From contig OX638329.1 of the NCBI GenBank assembly GCA_951812755.1, positions 2,217,339-2,281,338 on the forward strand: a DNA stretch of 64,000 nt, given 5' to 3'. Below the pieces are notes generated by a model. It made no database searches, had not been told where the DNA came from, and was given only the letters and a program-made list of their open reading frames with translations. Positions 1-8,046 of this stretch are shown here, one piece after another. A program made the translations under genes and the position numbers. Position 1 is the first letter of the stretch; each line of letters begins with the position of its first letter. The stretch comes from an uncultured Latescibacterota bacterium (GTDB taxonomy: Bacteria; Latescibacterota; UBA2968).

Positions 1-330
1 CGAATGCTCGCGATTGCTATTGCCCACGACAACAATAAGCGGAACCCCCGCATTCAGAGACTCCACCAATCCCGTAACCAGATTCGTCGCCCCGGGACCG
101 AGCGTACCATCGCATATACCGGGACGACCCGTGACGCGCGCCCAGGCATCCGCGGCAAAAATACCACAGCGCTCATCATTGATCAACGTATGTGAAAGTC
201 CCAACTCGCGCACGGCATCGTAAAAGGGCAAAAGTTGAAACCCTCCCATGCCAAACATAGGCGCAGGATTGTGAAGACGAAACATCTCAGCGAGCGCCTG
301 CCCGCCATTCATGTGTACGACTGAAGACAT
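1..330 (-). CDS. Thiamine-diphosphate-dependent enzyme, N-terminal part (acetolactate synthase-like), cut by window edge
   Basis: The reading frame starts at ATG 330 and runs open to base 1, so only the first 110 residues are present. The N-terminal region has the layout of the pyrimidine-binding domain of the acetolactate synthase/benzoylformate decarboxylase superfamily: a conserved Glu in NDERCGIFAADAWAR (residues about 51-65), followed by the GTLGPGATNL and PLIVVVGN strands. That Glu activates the cofactor in family members. An AAGGAACTTCT ribosome site precedes the ATG. It lies 131 bases downstream of the duplicated unknown protein on the same strand and may share its transcript. The substrate cannot be told from this part; acetolactate synthase, oxalyl-CoA decarboxylase and sulfoacetaldehyde enzymes all look alike here. 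Confidence 0.85.
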   Translation of the reverse strand, partial: MSSVVHMNGGQALAEMFRLHNPAPMFGMGGFQLLPFYDAVRELGLSHTLINDERCGIFAADAWARVTGRPGICDGTLGPGATNLVTGLVESLNAGVPLIVVVGNSNREHS

Positions 331-396
331 AGAAGTTCCTTACAGAAAGGAGATTACAGTGTTTTGCACATATTCAGTGATGAGCAACAGCGTAAC

Positions 397-425
397 CATC
401 CATGTTCATCCGTGTTCATCGGTGA
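397..425. repeat. Short degenerate direct repeat between genes
   Basis: Three near-repeats of a 10-base unit (CCATGTTCAT, CCGTGTTCAT, then CGGTGA) lie in the gap between the first two genes. Similar low-complexity runs are scattered through many environmental bacterial genomes. No function is visible. Confidence 0.35.
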
Positions 426-461
426 GACAGCTCAAATTATTCGCTGTCTTCTTTTTGGTTT

Positions 462-1253
462 TTACAAACTAAGCCTTTCCCCAAACTCCGGAACCGTCAT
501 CCCCGCTTTAACACCGCATCTTTCCGCCTGTAAATTGACATACGACAAAACACCGCTTTCCCATGCAGAAACCGCATCGCCAATACAAGCGGTCATCGCA
601 TTCACTGTCCCCGCGGGAATACCAGCGCGATCCAGAACCTCAAGACGCCGAGTACCCGCCCGATCAATACCGACCCCCGCATCATTAAACACCGCGCCCC
701 TCGCCTGCGCCGCGATACCATAATCGGGCCTGCCCGCAATCACCCCACCATGCGATCCCGTAATAATAAACGCACCTGCATCCTCAGGCGTAACAAGTGA
801 TGCAGAATCACATGCAATCGTAAGAACAGGCACCTCTTGCAACACAGAGCGCGCTTCCTCGTAGCCCGGTATATCCCCTTCATAAGGCTTGCCATTACAC
901 AAAACTTCAGCCGCCTCTCGACAAGACTGCCCTTGCTCACAGCCAAGCGCACGGGCTATCTCATTGCAAAAACTAATGCGCCCGCGCTCGAGCATATCTG
1001 CTCCATCTCCAATACGCGCAGACGTATGTGCAATCGCGGCAGCCGCGAGTCCGAGACCTTGCAAATAATCGAGCGACCCAATCCCCGCATTATCTTTCCC
1101 AACACCCGCATCGTTAAAAATAACGCCCCGAAGACCAGCCAATGCTGCGAGATACCCGCAAAACCGCCCCCCATGAGAAGCGGCAACAAGAACCGTTCCC
1201 CGCAACTGCGAACCGAGTTTTGTAATACTATCGGCAACCTGAATCGCGTCCAT
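462..1253 (-). CDS. Unknown protein built of two tandem copies of one domain
   Basis: This 263-residue protein has no signal peptide or membrane segment. It consists of two similar halves. The first (about residues 19-118) contains AASHGGRFCGYLA, GVIFNDAGVGKDNAG, an Ala-rich run, then ARIGDG and a Cys-Glu-x-G tail. The second (about residues 160-258) contains TGSHGGVIAGRPD, GAVFNDAGVGIDRAG, NAMTACIGDA and ERCGVKAGM. The shared SHGG and FNDAGVG blocks look like an active or binding site present twice, so the protein probably folds as a pseudo-dimer. Its stop is 131 bases before a thiamine-diphosphate enzyme on the same strand, hinting at a shared pathway. I do not recognise the family; cytosolic enzyme or ligand-binding protein are both possible. 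Confidence 0.75.
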   Translation of the reverse strand: MDAIQVADSITKLGSQLRGTVLVAASHGGRFCGYLAALAGLRGVIFNDAGVGKDNAGIGSLDYLQGLGLAAAAIAHTSARIGDGADMLERGRISFCNEIARALGCEQGQSCREAAEVLCNGKPYEGDIPGYEEARSVLQEVPVLTIACDSASLVTPEDAGAFIITGSHGGVIAGRPDYGIAAQARGAVFNDAGVGIDRAGTRRLEVLDRAGIPAGTVNAMTACIGDAVSAWESGVLSYVNLQAERCGVKAGMTVPEFGERLSL

Positions 1254-1395
1254 AATAGCCTCTAATTGTAACTATTGTATATATTTTTTTACTTTTTATG
1301 CGTATTTTTTATATTTTTAAATATATATAAAACAAATACTTAAAAAATTTATTGCGTCTAATTGCGTAATTTATTGCGTTTTTTGGCTTATTTTT

Positions 1396-2095
1396 TTATT
1401 TTGACGCAATTCCAGATGGCGGTCGCCCTGAATACCAGCGAGCAGCTCTAGTGGCTCCAACTCTATAGATGCGCCCCTCGCTCTTCAAACTCCTAAGCAA
1501 ACTCTGCAATTGATCACGCGAAAGTGCCGGTAGTACCTGCCTCAACTCCCGCAACGGACTCCCTTCTTTCCGATTATCTCGAATGTGTTTCAGCAACAAC
1601 TCCTTGTTCGTCTCCCGGTCCAATCCACGCTTGCGCGTATAAGTACCCGCCTTACCGATGTGCCGATAGAACCGTCGAGAAAGCATGAGCCGCACGCCAC
1701 GCCCGCGCCCCACGCGTTCGATGATCCCCTGTTCCAGCAGATGATCGACCCTTGATTGTAGGTCGTCCGGAACCGATTGGGCGAGAGGGAACCTGAAAGA
1801 CCAGAACCCGGCCATCTGGATGCTGAATCTCCTCGACATCAATGCGAAGCCGCACTCGGTCAATCAGACCGGCTTTTGTCCGTTCGAGATTGCTAAAAGC
1901 CTGGCTGCCAACCACTTTACGCGGCAGTTTATCCGTTACGCCCAGGATCATTCTTCCACCACCTTCATTGGCAAGGGCGACGCAGTAATTCACCAATTCT
2001 TCAAAGTGAAAATTTTCCTTTGCCTCTTTGAACTCCAGGTGTTCATCTTCTTTGGCGTTCATCCAGGTTTGGAGTATGTCTATGGAAACAGTCAT
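1396..2095 (-). pseudogene. AlbA_2/Schlafen-type DNA-binding regulator, broken by deletion and frameshift
   Basis: The 5' part (ATG 2095, preceded by GAGAGG) encodes the start of an AlbA_2-type domain: EDEHLEFKEAKENFHFEELVNYCVALANEGGG, ILGVTDK and the VLVFQVPSRPIG strand. At about 1770 the frame is lost. The other frame then continues with a winged-helix-like C-terminus (DHLLEQGIIERVGRGRG, RETNKELLLKHIRDN, LRELRQVLPALSRDQLQSLLRSL) down to the stop at 1396. Family members of this type are about 450-550 residues, so several hundred residues between the two parts are missing. The two frames together carry about 230 codons. These proteins are usually transcription or defence regulators; this copy is probably dead. 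Confidence 0.75.
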
Positions 2096-2127
2096 GTGGC
2101 CTCTCAAAAAACTCCGAACTGGTAGAG

Positions 2128-2362
2128 CTACCTCGTTTTAGTGGATAGTGTAGAAAGTTCCATCTGAGCATCTCCCTGAAAGAGATACGTTGTCCAATCA
2201 AATGGGTCAAGTCCAAATTTACTGAGTGCCATCGGCATCCGGACCTGCCAACACCTGAGATGCAAACGAAACCCCATCGCTGTCTTCCAGAGATTCTGCC
2301 CCTGCAACATCTAAAATCGTAGCCGTGATATTCAGACAATCCGTCAACCCTTCAATTGGGTT
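2128..2362 (-). pseudogene. Relic of a sulfatase C-terminus
   Basis: One frame (about 2362 to 2219) reads EGLTDCLNITATILDVAGAE and DGVSFASQVL, the pattern that follows the catalytic core in arylsulfatases (decision helix plus DG-S-L loop). A second frame continues to a stop at 2128 with DPFDWTTYLFQGDAQMELST. Neither frame has a start or the CxPSR active-site region, so this is a remnant. It sits between a pectate lyase and the broken AlbA_2 gene, suggesting this stretch has lost DNA more than once. Confidence 0.5.
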
Positions 2363-2411
2363 TGGACATACACACTTCCAGTAAAAAACCCGAATACTTG
2401 AACTGAGACGC

Positions 2412-3839
2412 TCACTCGGTCGATTCAATGTCCCAACTAAAGCGATTATTGGCCGGGGCACTATAATCGATATAAACCGTGGGGTTTGTAGTGTTGAGAT
2501 ATTCCTCAAGATTGGTGTAGCCGTCGTTGTCACGGTCTTTTGGGCCATCTGCAGGATCAGCCGGGTTGAGTGAATAACGCTTCTCCCAGGCATCGGGCAT
2601 ACCATCGCGGTCGGTGTCGGCAGGTGGTTGACCAGAAGCCAATTCGGGCCAGCCACCAACCGTTTTCTGGGAGTCGATAATGCCCGAACCTTCGCCATAC
2701 GAACCACCGTAAGTCGCCGTGCCGGATTCTACCTCGGCGACGATACGTTTGTCGTGTGTGTCACGACTCGGGAGGATGGCACCGACGTGTTCCAGAACGC
2801 GTTGGTAAGCGCGTGCGGCGGAATCCGTATGTATCGGTGCGATCTCGAAAGGACCCTCGGCACGAAAGTGATTGATAGGGAGATCATTACCGGGATGGAC
2901 GCCGAGCCAATTGTCAGCAGTGACGTCCGGAGCACCGATAACGAGATTTCCAGCCACCCACCAACGCTCCAACCCTTCGGGACCTTCATCACCGTCATAG
3001 GGGTTGGCGAGACGGGCACGCACGTTTTCGCGGGTTGCAGGGCCGGGTTTGTAAACGTTATTGACCAGATTGATGCGAACATCGCCCTCGCCGCCGTAGC
3101 AGGAGTTATAGCCCCAGTTGTAGATGACATTATTTCGCAGATCGACAAGCTGGACAGATGAATCACCACCTGCGATACGCGGGTTGCGGCTGGAGTGGTG
3201 TGCCAGGAGGTTGTGATGGTAGCTGGCGCGCTTGCCACCCCAGATGCCGCCGAAGCCATGGGCACCTTTTACGTGTGCCGATTCTCGCAGGCTTTCTGAG
3301 ATCAGGCACCATTGGACGGTGGTATTCTCTCCGCGATAGATTGAAACGCATTCATCCACACTCCAACTGGCTGAGCAGTGATCAATGATGATATTCTTAT
3401 GATACCGGCTGCCGATGGCGTCCATATCTTCTCCCGTAGTATCGCCAAGACGAACACGTAAGAAGCGGATGATAACCTCGTCGGCATCAATGCTGAGCTG
3501 ATAGTCCGCCAGACAGATGCCCCCGCCAGGCGCGGTCTGACCGGCAACGGTAATATAAGGTTCCCTGATCTTAAGTGGGCTTTTGAGGCGAATTGTGCCA
3601 CCGACCCGGAAGACAACGGTGCGAGGCCCGGTGGCCTCTACGGCGGTGCGAAGGCTGTTAGGACCGCTGTCGTTGAGGTTGGTAACCTCAATGACGCGAC
3701 CACCTCGACCACCAACGGTTTGAGCGCCAGCTCCTTCGGCACCGGGAAACGCAGGAATTGCAGGGACTTCGGCACCCGAAGCCACACCAGCGGTAGAGAA
3801 TACAAAAATAGCTATGGTAAAAAATATAGATGGTTTCAT
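2412..3839 (-). CDS. Secreted pectate lyase-like protein (parallel beta-helix, PL1-type)
   Basis: The 475-residue product starts with a Sec signal peptide (about residues 1-22, ending ASG-AE). It continues with AFPGAEGAGAQTVGGRGG and VTNLNDSGPNSLRTAV, the entry motif of polysaccharide lyase family 1-like beta-helix proteins. Right-handed helix turns follow, including VIIRFLRVRLGD, DAIGSRYHKNIIIDHCSASWS and NPRIAGG. Calcium-dependent beta-elimination of pectate is the family reaction. The C-terminus (about residues 395-460) has Asp-rich DTDRDGMPDAWE and DRDNDGYTNLEEYLN repeats, which are thrombospondin type 3-like calcium-binding segments. ATG 3839 follows GGA. It is probably exported and acts on plant or algal polysaccharide; the exact substrate is inferred. 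Confidence 0.85.
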   Translation of the reverse strand: MKPSIFFTIAIFVFSTAGVASGAEVPAIPAFPGAEGAGAQTVGGRGGRVIEVTNLNDSGPNSLRTAVEATGPRTVVFRVGGTIRLKSPLKIREPYITVAGQTAPGGGICLADYQLSIDADEVIIRFLRVRLGDTTGEDMDAIGSRYHKNIIIDHCSASWSVDECVSIYRGENTTVQWCLISESLRESAHVKGAHGFGGIWGGKRASYHHNLLAHHSSRNPRIAGGDSSVQLVDLRNNVIYNWGYNSCYGGEGDVRINLVNNVYKPGPATRENVRARLANPYDGDEGPEGLERWWVAGNLVIGAPDVTADNWLGVHPGNDLPINHFRAEGPFEIAPIHTDSAARAYQRVLEHVGAILPSRDTHDKRIVAEVESGTATYGGSYGEGSGIIDSQKTVGGWPELASGQPPADTDRDGMPDAWEKRYSLNPADPADGPKDRDNDGYTNLEEYLNTTNPTVYIDYSAPANNRFSWDIESTE

Positions 3840-3911
3840 AACACAAATCCTTCTGTTGAGATAAGGGCGCGATGGCGATGACCGTCAAGAGCGCCATGTG
3901 AAATTTGCATA

Positions 3912-4820
3912 TCAAGATTCCTCGCTCAGCACCTCTATAATCCTGCTCTCTTCTTCATCATAATTTAGATCTTCTAAGGCAGTCAGGTTCTCTGTCAATT
4001 GCTCCGGAGAGGAAACACCCAACATGATGGTGTGAACTCCGCTATCCTTAACTGCCCACTTGATCAGCGCCCTGGCAACTTGCGCTCTGTTGGCGTAGCC
4101 TTTTTCTTCTGCGATTACAAACACCTTTGCTTTCTGAAAGAGCACCCGCCCCAGGATGCCCAACGCTTGCCTTTCCGCCTTCACGATGGTATCACCAAAT
4201 TTGGCCTTTTCGATGGGATTGCAGTTTATGAAAGTTGTATCAAAACAACCCTTGTCATACTGTTTGGTATAAGTCTCCGGACCTGAGAATGTATCTGCCG
4301 AAGCAAATCGGATCAGCCCTTCATCCTTGAGCTTCTGGATGTTGTCCGCAATTTTGTCGAGGTAGTCCGGATCGTGTTCTATGGCATCTGCCATGAAGGC
4401 AAAGTTGTAGATGTCTATCACCTCCCGCTGTATGAGCTTCAAAGCTCGGATCGCTTCAGCTCTCAAGAGGCTGTAATCCGCCATCTTCCGGTTGTGCGGG
4501 TCATAGGTATAGACCATGCCCTCTGGCCGGGTTTGTATAAGGATTTCATCTTTGACATCCACCTCTTTCAGAATCCTGCCCATAGCCTCTTTCTCAGAAT
4601 CGATTGTCAGATCGAAGAGATTGACCCCAGCTTCCAGAGCTGTCTCTACAATCCGCAGTCTGTTCTCTCCGCCAAAGCCCGGAAAGATGTGACCAGGAGT
4701 TACTGCGAGGTCTTTGTTATCTCCAAAGCCGGCGACACGCGAATCAGGATGGAACTCGTGTCCTCCCAGACCGACAACAGATACTTTAATGCCAGTGCGC
4801 CCAAGATTGCGATATTGCAT
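3912..4820 (-). CDS. Aldo/keto reductase-fold protein lacking the usual catalytic residues
   Basis: The start at ATG 4820 is chosen because GGAG stands eight bases upstream; a longer frame has no such site. The 302-residue protein opens with MQYRNLGRTGIKVSVVGLGG, the beta-alpha barrel entry of aldo/keto reductases, and ends with VHTIMLGVSSPEQLTENL, the NADPH-binding end of that family. The catalytic tetrad Asp-Tyr-Lys-His is mostly gone. The Asp-x-Ala-x-x-Tyr-Gly region reads FDLTIDSEKEAMG (no Tyr), the lysine strand reads LIQTRPEG (Arg), and the histidine strand reads IDIYNFAFMAD (no His). It may be a non-reducing member or a binding protein. It has no close operon partner. Confidence 0.8.
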   Translation of the reverse strand: MQYRNLGRTGIKVSVVGLGGHEFHPDSRVAGFGDNKDLAVTPGHIFPGFGGENRLRIVETALEAGVNLFDLTIDSEKEAMGRILKEVDVKDEILIQTRPEGMVYTYDPHNRKMADYSLLRAEAIRALKLIQREVIDIYNFAFMADAIEHDPDYLDKIADNIQKLKDEGLIRFASADTFSGPETYTKQYDKGCFDTTFINCNPIEKAKFGDTIVKAERQALGILGRVLFQKAKVFVIAEEKGYANRAQVARALIKWAVKDSGVHTIMLGVSSPEQLTENLTALEDLNYDEEESRIIEVLSEES

Positions 4821-4950
4821 TTTTATCTCCTTTGCCAACCAGCAAAACCAATTCAAAGTTATCGGCAATGTACTGGTCTTACAATACTATGATATGCATT
4901 TCTAACTGCTTCTTCACAATAAAAAATCGACCGTCCATCAGAAAATTCGC

Positions 4951-4977
4951 TTGACAACATTTTTGTATCCATATAGC
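4951..4977 (+). promoter_or_regulatory. Probable sigma70-type promoter of tRNA-Val
   Basis: TTGACA (4951-4956) and TATAGC (4972-4977) are separated by 15 bases, shorter than ideal but with a full -35 box. The tRNA starts 38 bases downstream of the -10 box. Confidence 0.45.
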
Positions 4978-5014
4978 TTTGCTCATACCAAGCCGTGCGT
5001 TCTTTCAAATTAGT

Positions 5015-5091
5015 GGGCGATTAGCTCAGGTGGTTAGAGTGCTTGCTTGACATGCAAGAGGTCACTGGTTCAAGTCCAGTATCGCCCACCA
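5015..5091 (+). tRNA. tRNA-Val (anticodon GAC)
   Basis: A complete cloverleaf is visible. The acceptor stem GGGCGAT pairs with ATCGCCC, and the D arm is GCTC/GAGT with loop AGGTGGTTA. The anticodon arm is CTTGC/GCAAG with loop TTGACAT, giving anticodon GAC. The T arm is ACTGG/CCAGT with loop TTCAAGT. A discriminator A is followed by an encoded CCA (5089-5091). A strong terminator starts nine bases later, so it is a single-gene transcript. Confidence 0.96.
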
Positions 5092-5099
5092 TTAAAAAC

Positions 5100-5134
5100 A
5101 ATGGGTTACGCAAATTTATGCGTAACCCATTTTC
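5100..5134 (+). terminator. Rho-independent terminator of tRNA-Val
   Basis: A perfect 12-base-pair stem (5101-5112 with 5119-5130, sequence ATGGGTTACGCA) with a six-base loop AATTTA is followed by TTTTCCTTT. Confidence 0.9.
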
Positions 5135-5179
5135 CTTTGGTGCCCATCTGGATGCAGTCTTTTGTGGTTTTAATATGTG

Positions 5180-5749
5180 CTAGAAAGAATTTCTCAATTG
5201 TTGCCAATTTGCATTTAAAAACGAAAACATCTCAACATCGAAAAACTCACCGGCTCTGAAAGTATGCTGCCTCAGTGTACCTTCTTTTGAAAAACCGACT
5301 TTTTCAAGGACGCGTGTGGACCCATAATTCCTGGAAATCGACCTTGCTTCGATTCGATTCAGTTTGAGGTGTTCAAAACCGTATTCTACAATTGCAGTGA
5401 CAGCATTTGTCATAATTCCGCAGCCCCAGTACTCTTTTGCGAGGTAGTATCCAATTTCAGCTCTTGAATGTATAGCGTCGAGATAAATATAGTGACATCG
5501 ACCAATGGCACGATTATCCTGTGTTATGACCCAATAAATCGATTGTTTCTTTTCAAACTGTTCCATCATAAGTTCAATCCATGATTGGACCTCTTCAAGT
5601 GTTTCTGCATGTAAGCTTGTAAATTGGGTTACCTCTTTATCCGACATAAAATGGTAGAGAGAGCATGCGTCCTCGGGTTTTATTCCGCGCAGATTATAAG
5701 ATCCGATTGGGAAGGATGGGACTTTCGATGGAAATCGGTCTGTTTTCAT
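5180..5749 (-). CDS. GNAT N-acetyltransferase, RimJ/RimL type
   Basis: The start is placed at ATG 5749, giving 189 residues, the usual length for this family. The product shows the RimJ/RimL pattern: an N-terminal LRGIKPEDACSLYHFMSD, a middle GRCHYIYLDAIHSRAEIGYYLAKEYWGCGIMTNAV (acetyl-CoA loop region), and VIVEYGFEHLKLNRIEA plus STRVLEKVGFSKEG near the end. Such enzymes transfer acetyl from acetyl-CoA to the N-terminus of ribosomal proteins or to small amines in the cytosol. The target cannot be deduced. It is convergent with tRNA-Val and 99 bases away from the next gene on its strand. Confidence 0.88.
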   Translation of the reverse strand: MKTDRFPSKVPSFPIGSYNLRGIKPEDACSLYHFMSDKEVTQFTSLHAETLEEVQSWIELMMEQFEKKQSIYWVITQDNRAIGRCHYIYLDAIHSRAEIGYYLAKEYWGCGIMTNAVTAIVEYGFEHLKLNRIEARSISRNYGSTRVLEKVGFSKEGTLRQHTFRAGEFFDVEMFSFLNANWQQLRNSF

Positions 5750-5848
5750 AGGACAACGTCTCCTGGAGATTGAGAACTCAACCTCAAACGCGTAACAGGT
5801 ACCAAAGAGCATCTGCCTCTACGCCCTCCTTTTCAGCCACTTCGGGAA

Positions 5849-6052
5849 CTACCCTTTTTGACCTACAAGCGCGTCGTATTCTTCCAACTGCATACGGAGT
5901 TCCTCATATTGACTTCTCAATGCATCCTGATGAGCTTTCTGAAGTAGAGGATGAATATTCTTATCTTTATTTTGAGCCAACTCCACCAAAGCGCCTTCAA
6001 ACTTCCTCATCTGGGCCTTAGTGATCCGATATTCTCTCTCGTTTTTGATCAT
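5849..6052 (-). CDS. Small helical protein paired with an HTH/DUF2442 regulator
   Basis: This 67-residue, strongly charged protein (MIKNEREYRITKAQMRKFE, later SQYEELRMQLEEYDAL) looks all-helical and coiled coil-like, with no membrane segment. Its ATG overlaps the stop of the upstream HTH gene by four bases (6049-6052, ATGA), so the two are translationally coupled. Small proteins of this type next to HTH regulators are often annotated as toxin-antitoxin-like modules. I cannot assign toxin or antitoxin from sequence, and both products look regulatory rather than nucleolytic. Confidence 0.7.
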   Translation of the reverse strand: MIKNEREYRITKAQMRKFEGALVELAQNKDKNIHPLLQKAHQDALRSQYEELRMQLEEYDALVGQKG

Positions 6053-6666
6053 ACCTGCCCCCCACTTAGGTCTATGTTGTCTTGCGGGATCGCGGTCGAG
6101 ACCCTGGAGATAACCTCACCACCTTCAGAAAGGATTTCAGCAATTTTATCCAGATATGCTTTCAGGGACAATCCGTGACTTCTCGCCAGAATCCCCAGCG
6201 TATCCACCTTTGTCCGTTCTCCCTTTTCGATCCTGCGCACCTGGCGTTCTGAAAGACCTTGAATATCGGCTTGCTTAAGCCCACACTGTTTTCGAAATGC
6301 GGCAACCGCCTCTCCGAACCGAATGTCAGACATCAATCTTTCCTGATCCTTTTTTTCACGCCACTCATCATCTTTCAAGTAGCGAACAGCATCCAGGTCG
6401 ATGTGTACATCAGCCTCAGGCCAATGGATATAACTGCCTTCGCTGGAGAGGGTAAATAAAGAACGCTGTTCTTCTGGAATACGCTTGAGTGCGGGCATTT
6501 CATCAAACCCAACTCTGAACAGGGTATGGTCACAGGCCACGACAAAAAGCTCATCATCAATGACCTGTGCAGTGGCAATCAGTTGATCCGGACATCCAAG
6601 ACTCCAGGCCGTGAGCACGCGCTTTGGCACATCCTTATCCGAATGCACAAGAATGTTTCGGGTCAT
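6049..6666 (-). CDS. DUF2442-like plus helix-turn-helix regulator
   Basis: The 205-residue protein has two parts. Residues about 10-100 follow the DUF2442 pattern (DELFVVACDHTLFRVGFDE, ALKRIPEEQRSLFTLSSEG, IHWPEADVHIDLDAV). Residues about 115-170 are an XRE-like helix-turn-helix (EAVAAFRKQCGLKQADI, LSERQVRRIEKGER, DTLGILARSHGLSL). It is probably a cytosolic DNA-binding autoregulator. It precedes and overlaps the small helical gene by four bases, so the two likely act together. An AGG-containing ribosome site precedes ATG 6666. Confidence 0.78.
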   Translation of the reverse strand: MTRNILVHSDKDVPKRVLTAWSLGCPDQLIATAQVIDDELFVVACDHTLFRVGFDEMPALKRIPEEQRSLFTLSSEGSYIHWPEADVHIDLDAVRYLKDDEWREKKDQERLMSDIRFGEAVAAFRKQCGLKQADIQGLSERQVRRIEKGERTKVDTLGILARSHGLSLKAYLDKIAEILSEGGEVISRVSTAIPQDNIDLSGGQV

Positions 6667-7180
6667 TCTCAGTTTTGCCTCATAAAGTGATAAAAATTGA
6701 GTACCTTTACGTGATGTGCGACTTCAAAACCGCTACATAGTAATACCGATAAACAGATATAAGAAAGTCAAAACCACTGGATTGCGGCTAACACCCTGCC
6801 GCAATGACGGCTCTAAAATCCTTGTTTTTCTGACTGCTGAGCACTGATTGCTTGTTTTTTTGACCATTATTCTAAAGTCACACATGGCGTTACCTTTGTC
6901 TTCTTGGACAAAAAGAATTCGAAGATAGTTTCGGTGATTGGCAGCACGCACAAATTCAGTGACAACAGGCAGATCGGGAATAGAAGTGAGCACAAAAATA
7001 TCCCGAGAATTTACCCTTAGCAATAAAAATCTAACTTTTTAAGCATCATACCAGGCCTGTAGTTGTAGAAATTCGTCTTGCAGCCATTGGTTCACCAAGC
7101 TACATTTATTTGGATTTTTCAACCGTTCTGTACGTTCGCTTGTTGTTCGGCTTAAATTGAAGATAACAGGAGCATCAAAT
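6667..7180. other. Intergenic stretch with one dispersed palindrome and no convincing gene
   Basis: An open frame of 96 codons (7023 to 6733, minus) runs straight through the palindromic repeat at 6777-6808, lacks a ribosome site and shows no family motif, so I do not call it a gene. A short minus-strand peptide tail ending at 7039 (LVNQWLQDEFLQLQAWYDA) could be a relic of something larger but cannot be identified. The last 40 bases hold the ribosome site of the PhyH gene. Confidence 0.5.
6777..6808 (+). repeat. Dispersed palindrome, copy 1
   Basis: CTGGATTGCGGC, a six-to-eight base loop, then GCCGCAATGAC. The arms pair as ATTGCGGC with GCCGCAAT. The same element recurs at five other places in this window, always between genes. 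Confidence 0.8.
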
Positions 7181-7993
7181 ATGTCAGATAATATACCAAT
7201 CGAACACCGGTTCCATTTTGACCTGAGCGGCTTTCTGGTCCTTCGCAATGTATTGACACCCGAAGAATGCGAAACCACTCTGAATGTCCTGTCCAATTTG
7301 GAAAATCGGACATATAAAGATGAATGGATGGCATCTGCACCCACTTTTGGCAGGCCAAAACCACTACCGACCTGTGATAAGAGTCGAGAATTGCAGATCC
7401 GCTTGAATGGTCTCTTACGGCTTGATCCCGTTTTTGACCTGATGATCGCACATCCGAAAGTCGTGCCTTATCTGAAAGCATTTATGGGCGAACCTCAACT
7501 CATCAACACCTGGTCAATTTCTAAATTCAAGGGAGCGCAACAGGGGGGATGGCATCGCGGCGTGCCAACGACGGATTACAGTTATCGAAACGGCGACATT
7601 CGCTCTCGGATGCTCAATACCGTGTACTTTTTATCAGATAATGGACCCGACGACGGGTGCGTGGTGGCTGTGCCGGGTTCACACAAGAGCAATTTTGATC
7701 TGAGCTGGCAGGCGTATCAGGGATTGGACCTTCCAGGTGCCGCCGCAGTAACGGGCAAGGCAGGCGATGTCTTACTCTTTTCCGAGACCGTCATCCACAA
7801 CGGACTACCCAAGACCACAGAGCCAGTGCGATCCAATCTGTATTTCAACTACACACACGCACATTATAATGTGATGATGCGCGAGCCGCCAAATGGATAC
7901 CACAGATGTCTTCCGCCAGAGATTCGCGAACGGTTCAATGAAGCGCAAAAAGCGATGACGCGGTGGATGGAATTGGCTAGATGGGATATGTAG
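7181..7993 (+). CDS. Phytanoyl-CoA dioxygenase (PhyH) family protein with an H-x-G metal site
   Basis: The start is ATG 7181 because AGGAG stands eight bases upstream. The 270-residue protein follows the double-stranded beta-helix fold of Fe(II)/2-oxoglutarate oxygenases: FDLSGFLVLRNVLTPEECE at the start, then YFLSDNGPDDGCVVAVPGSH, GDVLLFSETVIHNGLP with the distal His, and the Arg of VRSNLYFNY that binds 2-oxoglutarate. The proximal metal motif, normally His-x-Asp, reads WHRGVP (His-Arg-Gly). In the known non-haem iron halogenases of this superfamily the Asp is likewise Gly or Ala, leaving room for chloride. Alternatives are loss of activity or an unusual hydroxylase. Its neighbour on the other strand is also a PhyH protein. 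Confidence 0.85.
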   Translation: MSDNIPIEHRFHFDLSGFLVLRNVLTPEECETTLNVLSNLENRTYKDEWMASAPTFGRPKPLPTCDKSRELQIRLNGLLRLDPVFDLMIAHPKVVPYLKAFMGEPQLINTWSISKFKGAQQGGWHRGVPTTDYSYRNGDIRSRMLNTVYFLSDNGPDDGCVVAVPGSHKSNFDLSWQAYQGLDLPGAAAVTGKAGDVLLFSETVIHNGLPKTTEPVRSNLYFNYTHAHYNVMMREPPNGYHRCLPPEIRERFNEAQKAMTRWMELARWDM

Positions 7994-8046
7994 CACTCGT
8001 TGAATAACGCTGCATCATAGAGAACCAAATGAGAGCACGAGGAAGA

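Noticed and set aside
6733-7023. Minus-strand open frame of 96 codons
   Set aside because: It runs through a palindromic repeat, has no ribosome site and no recognisable domain.
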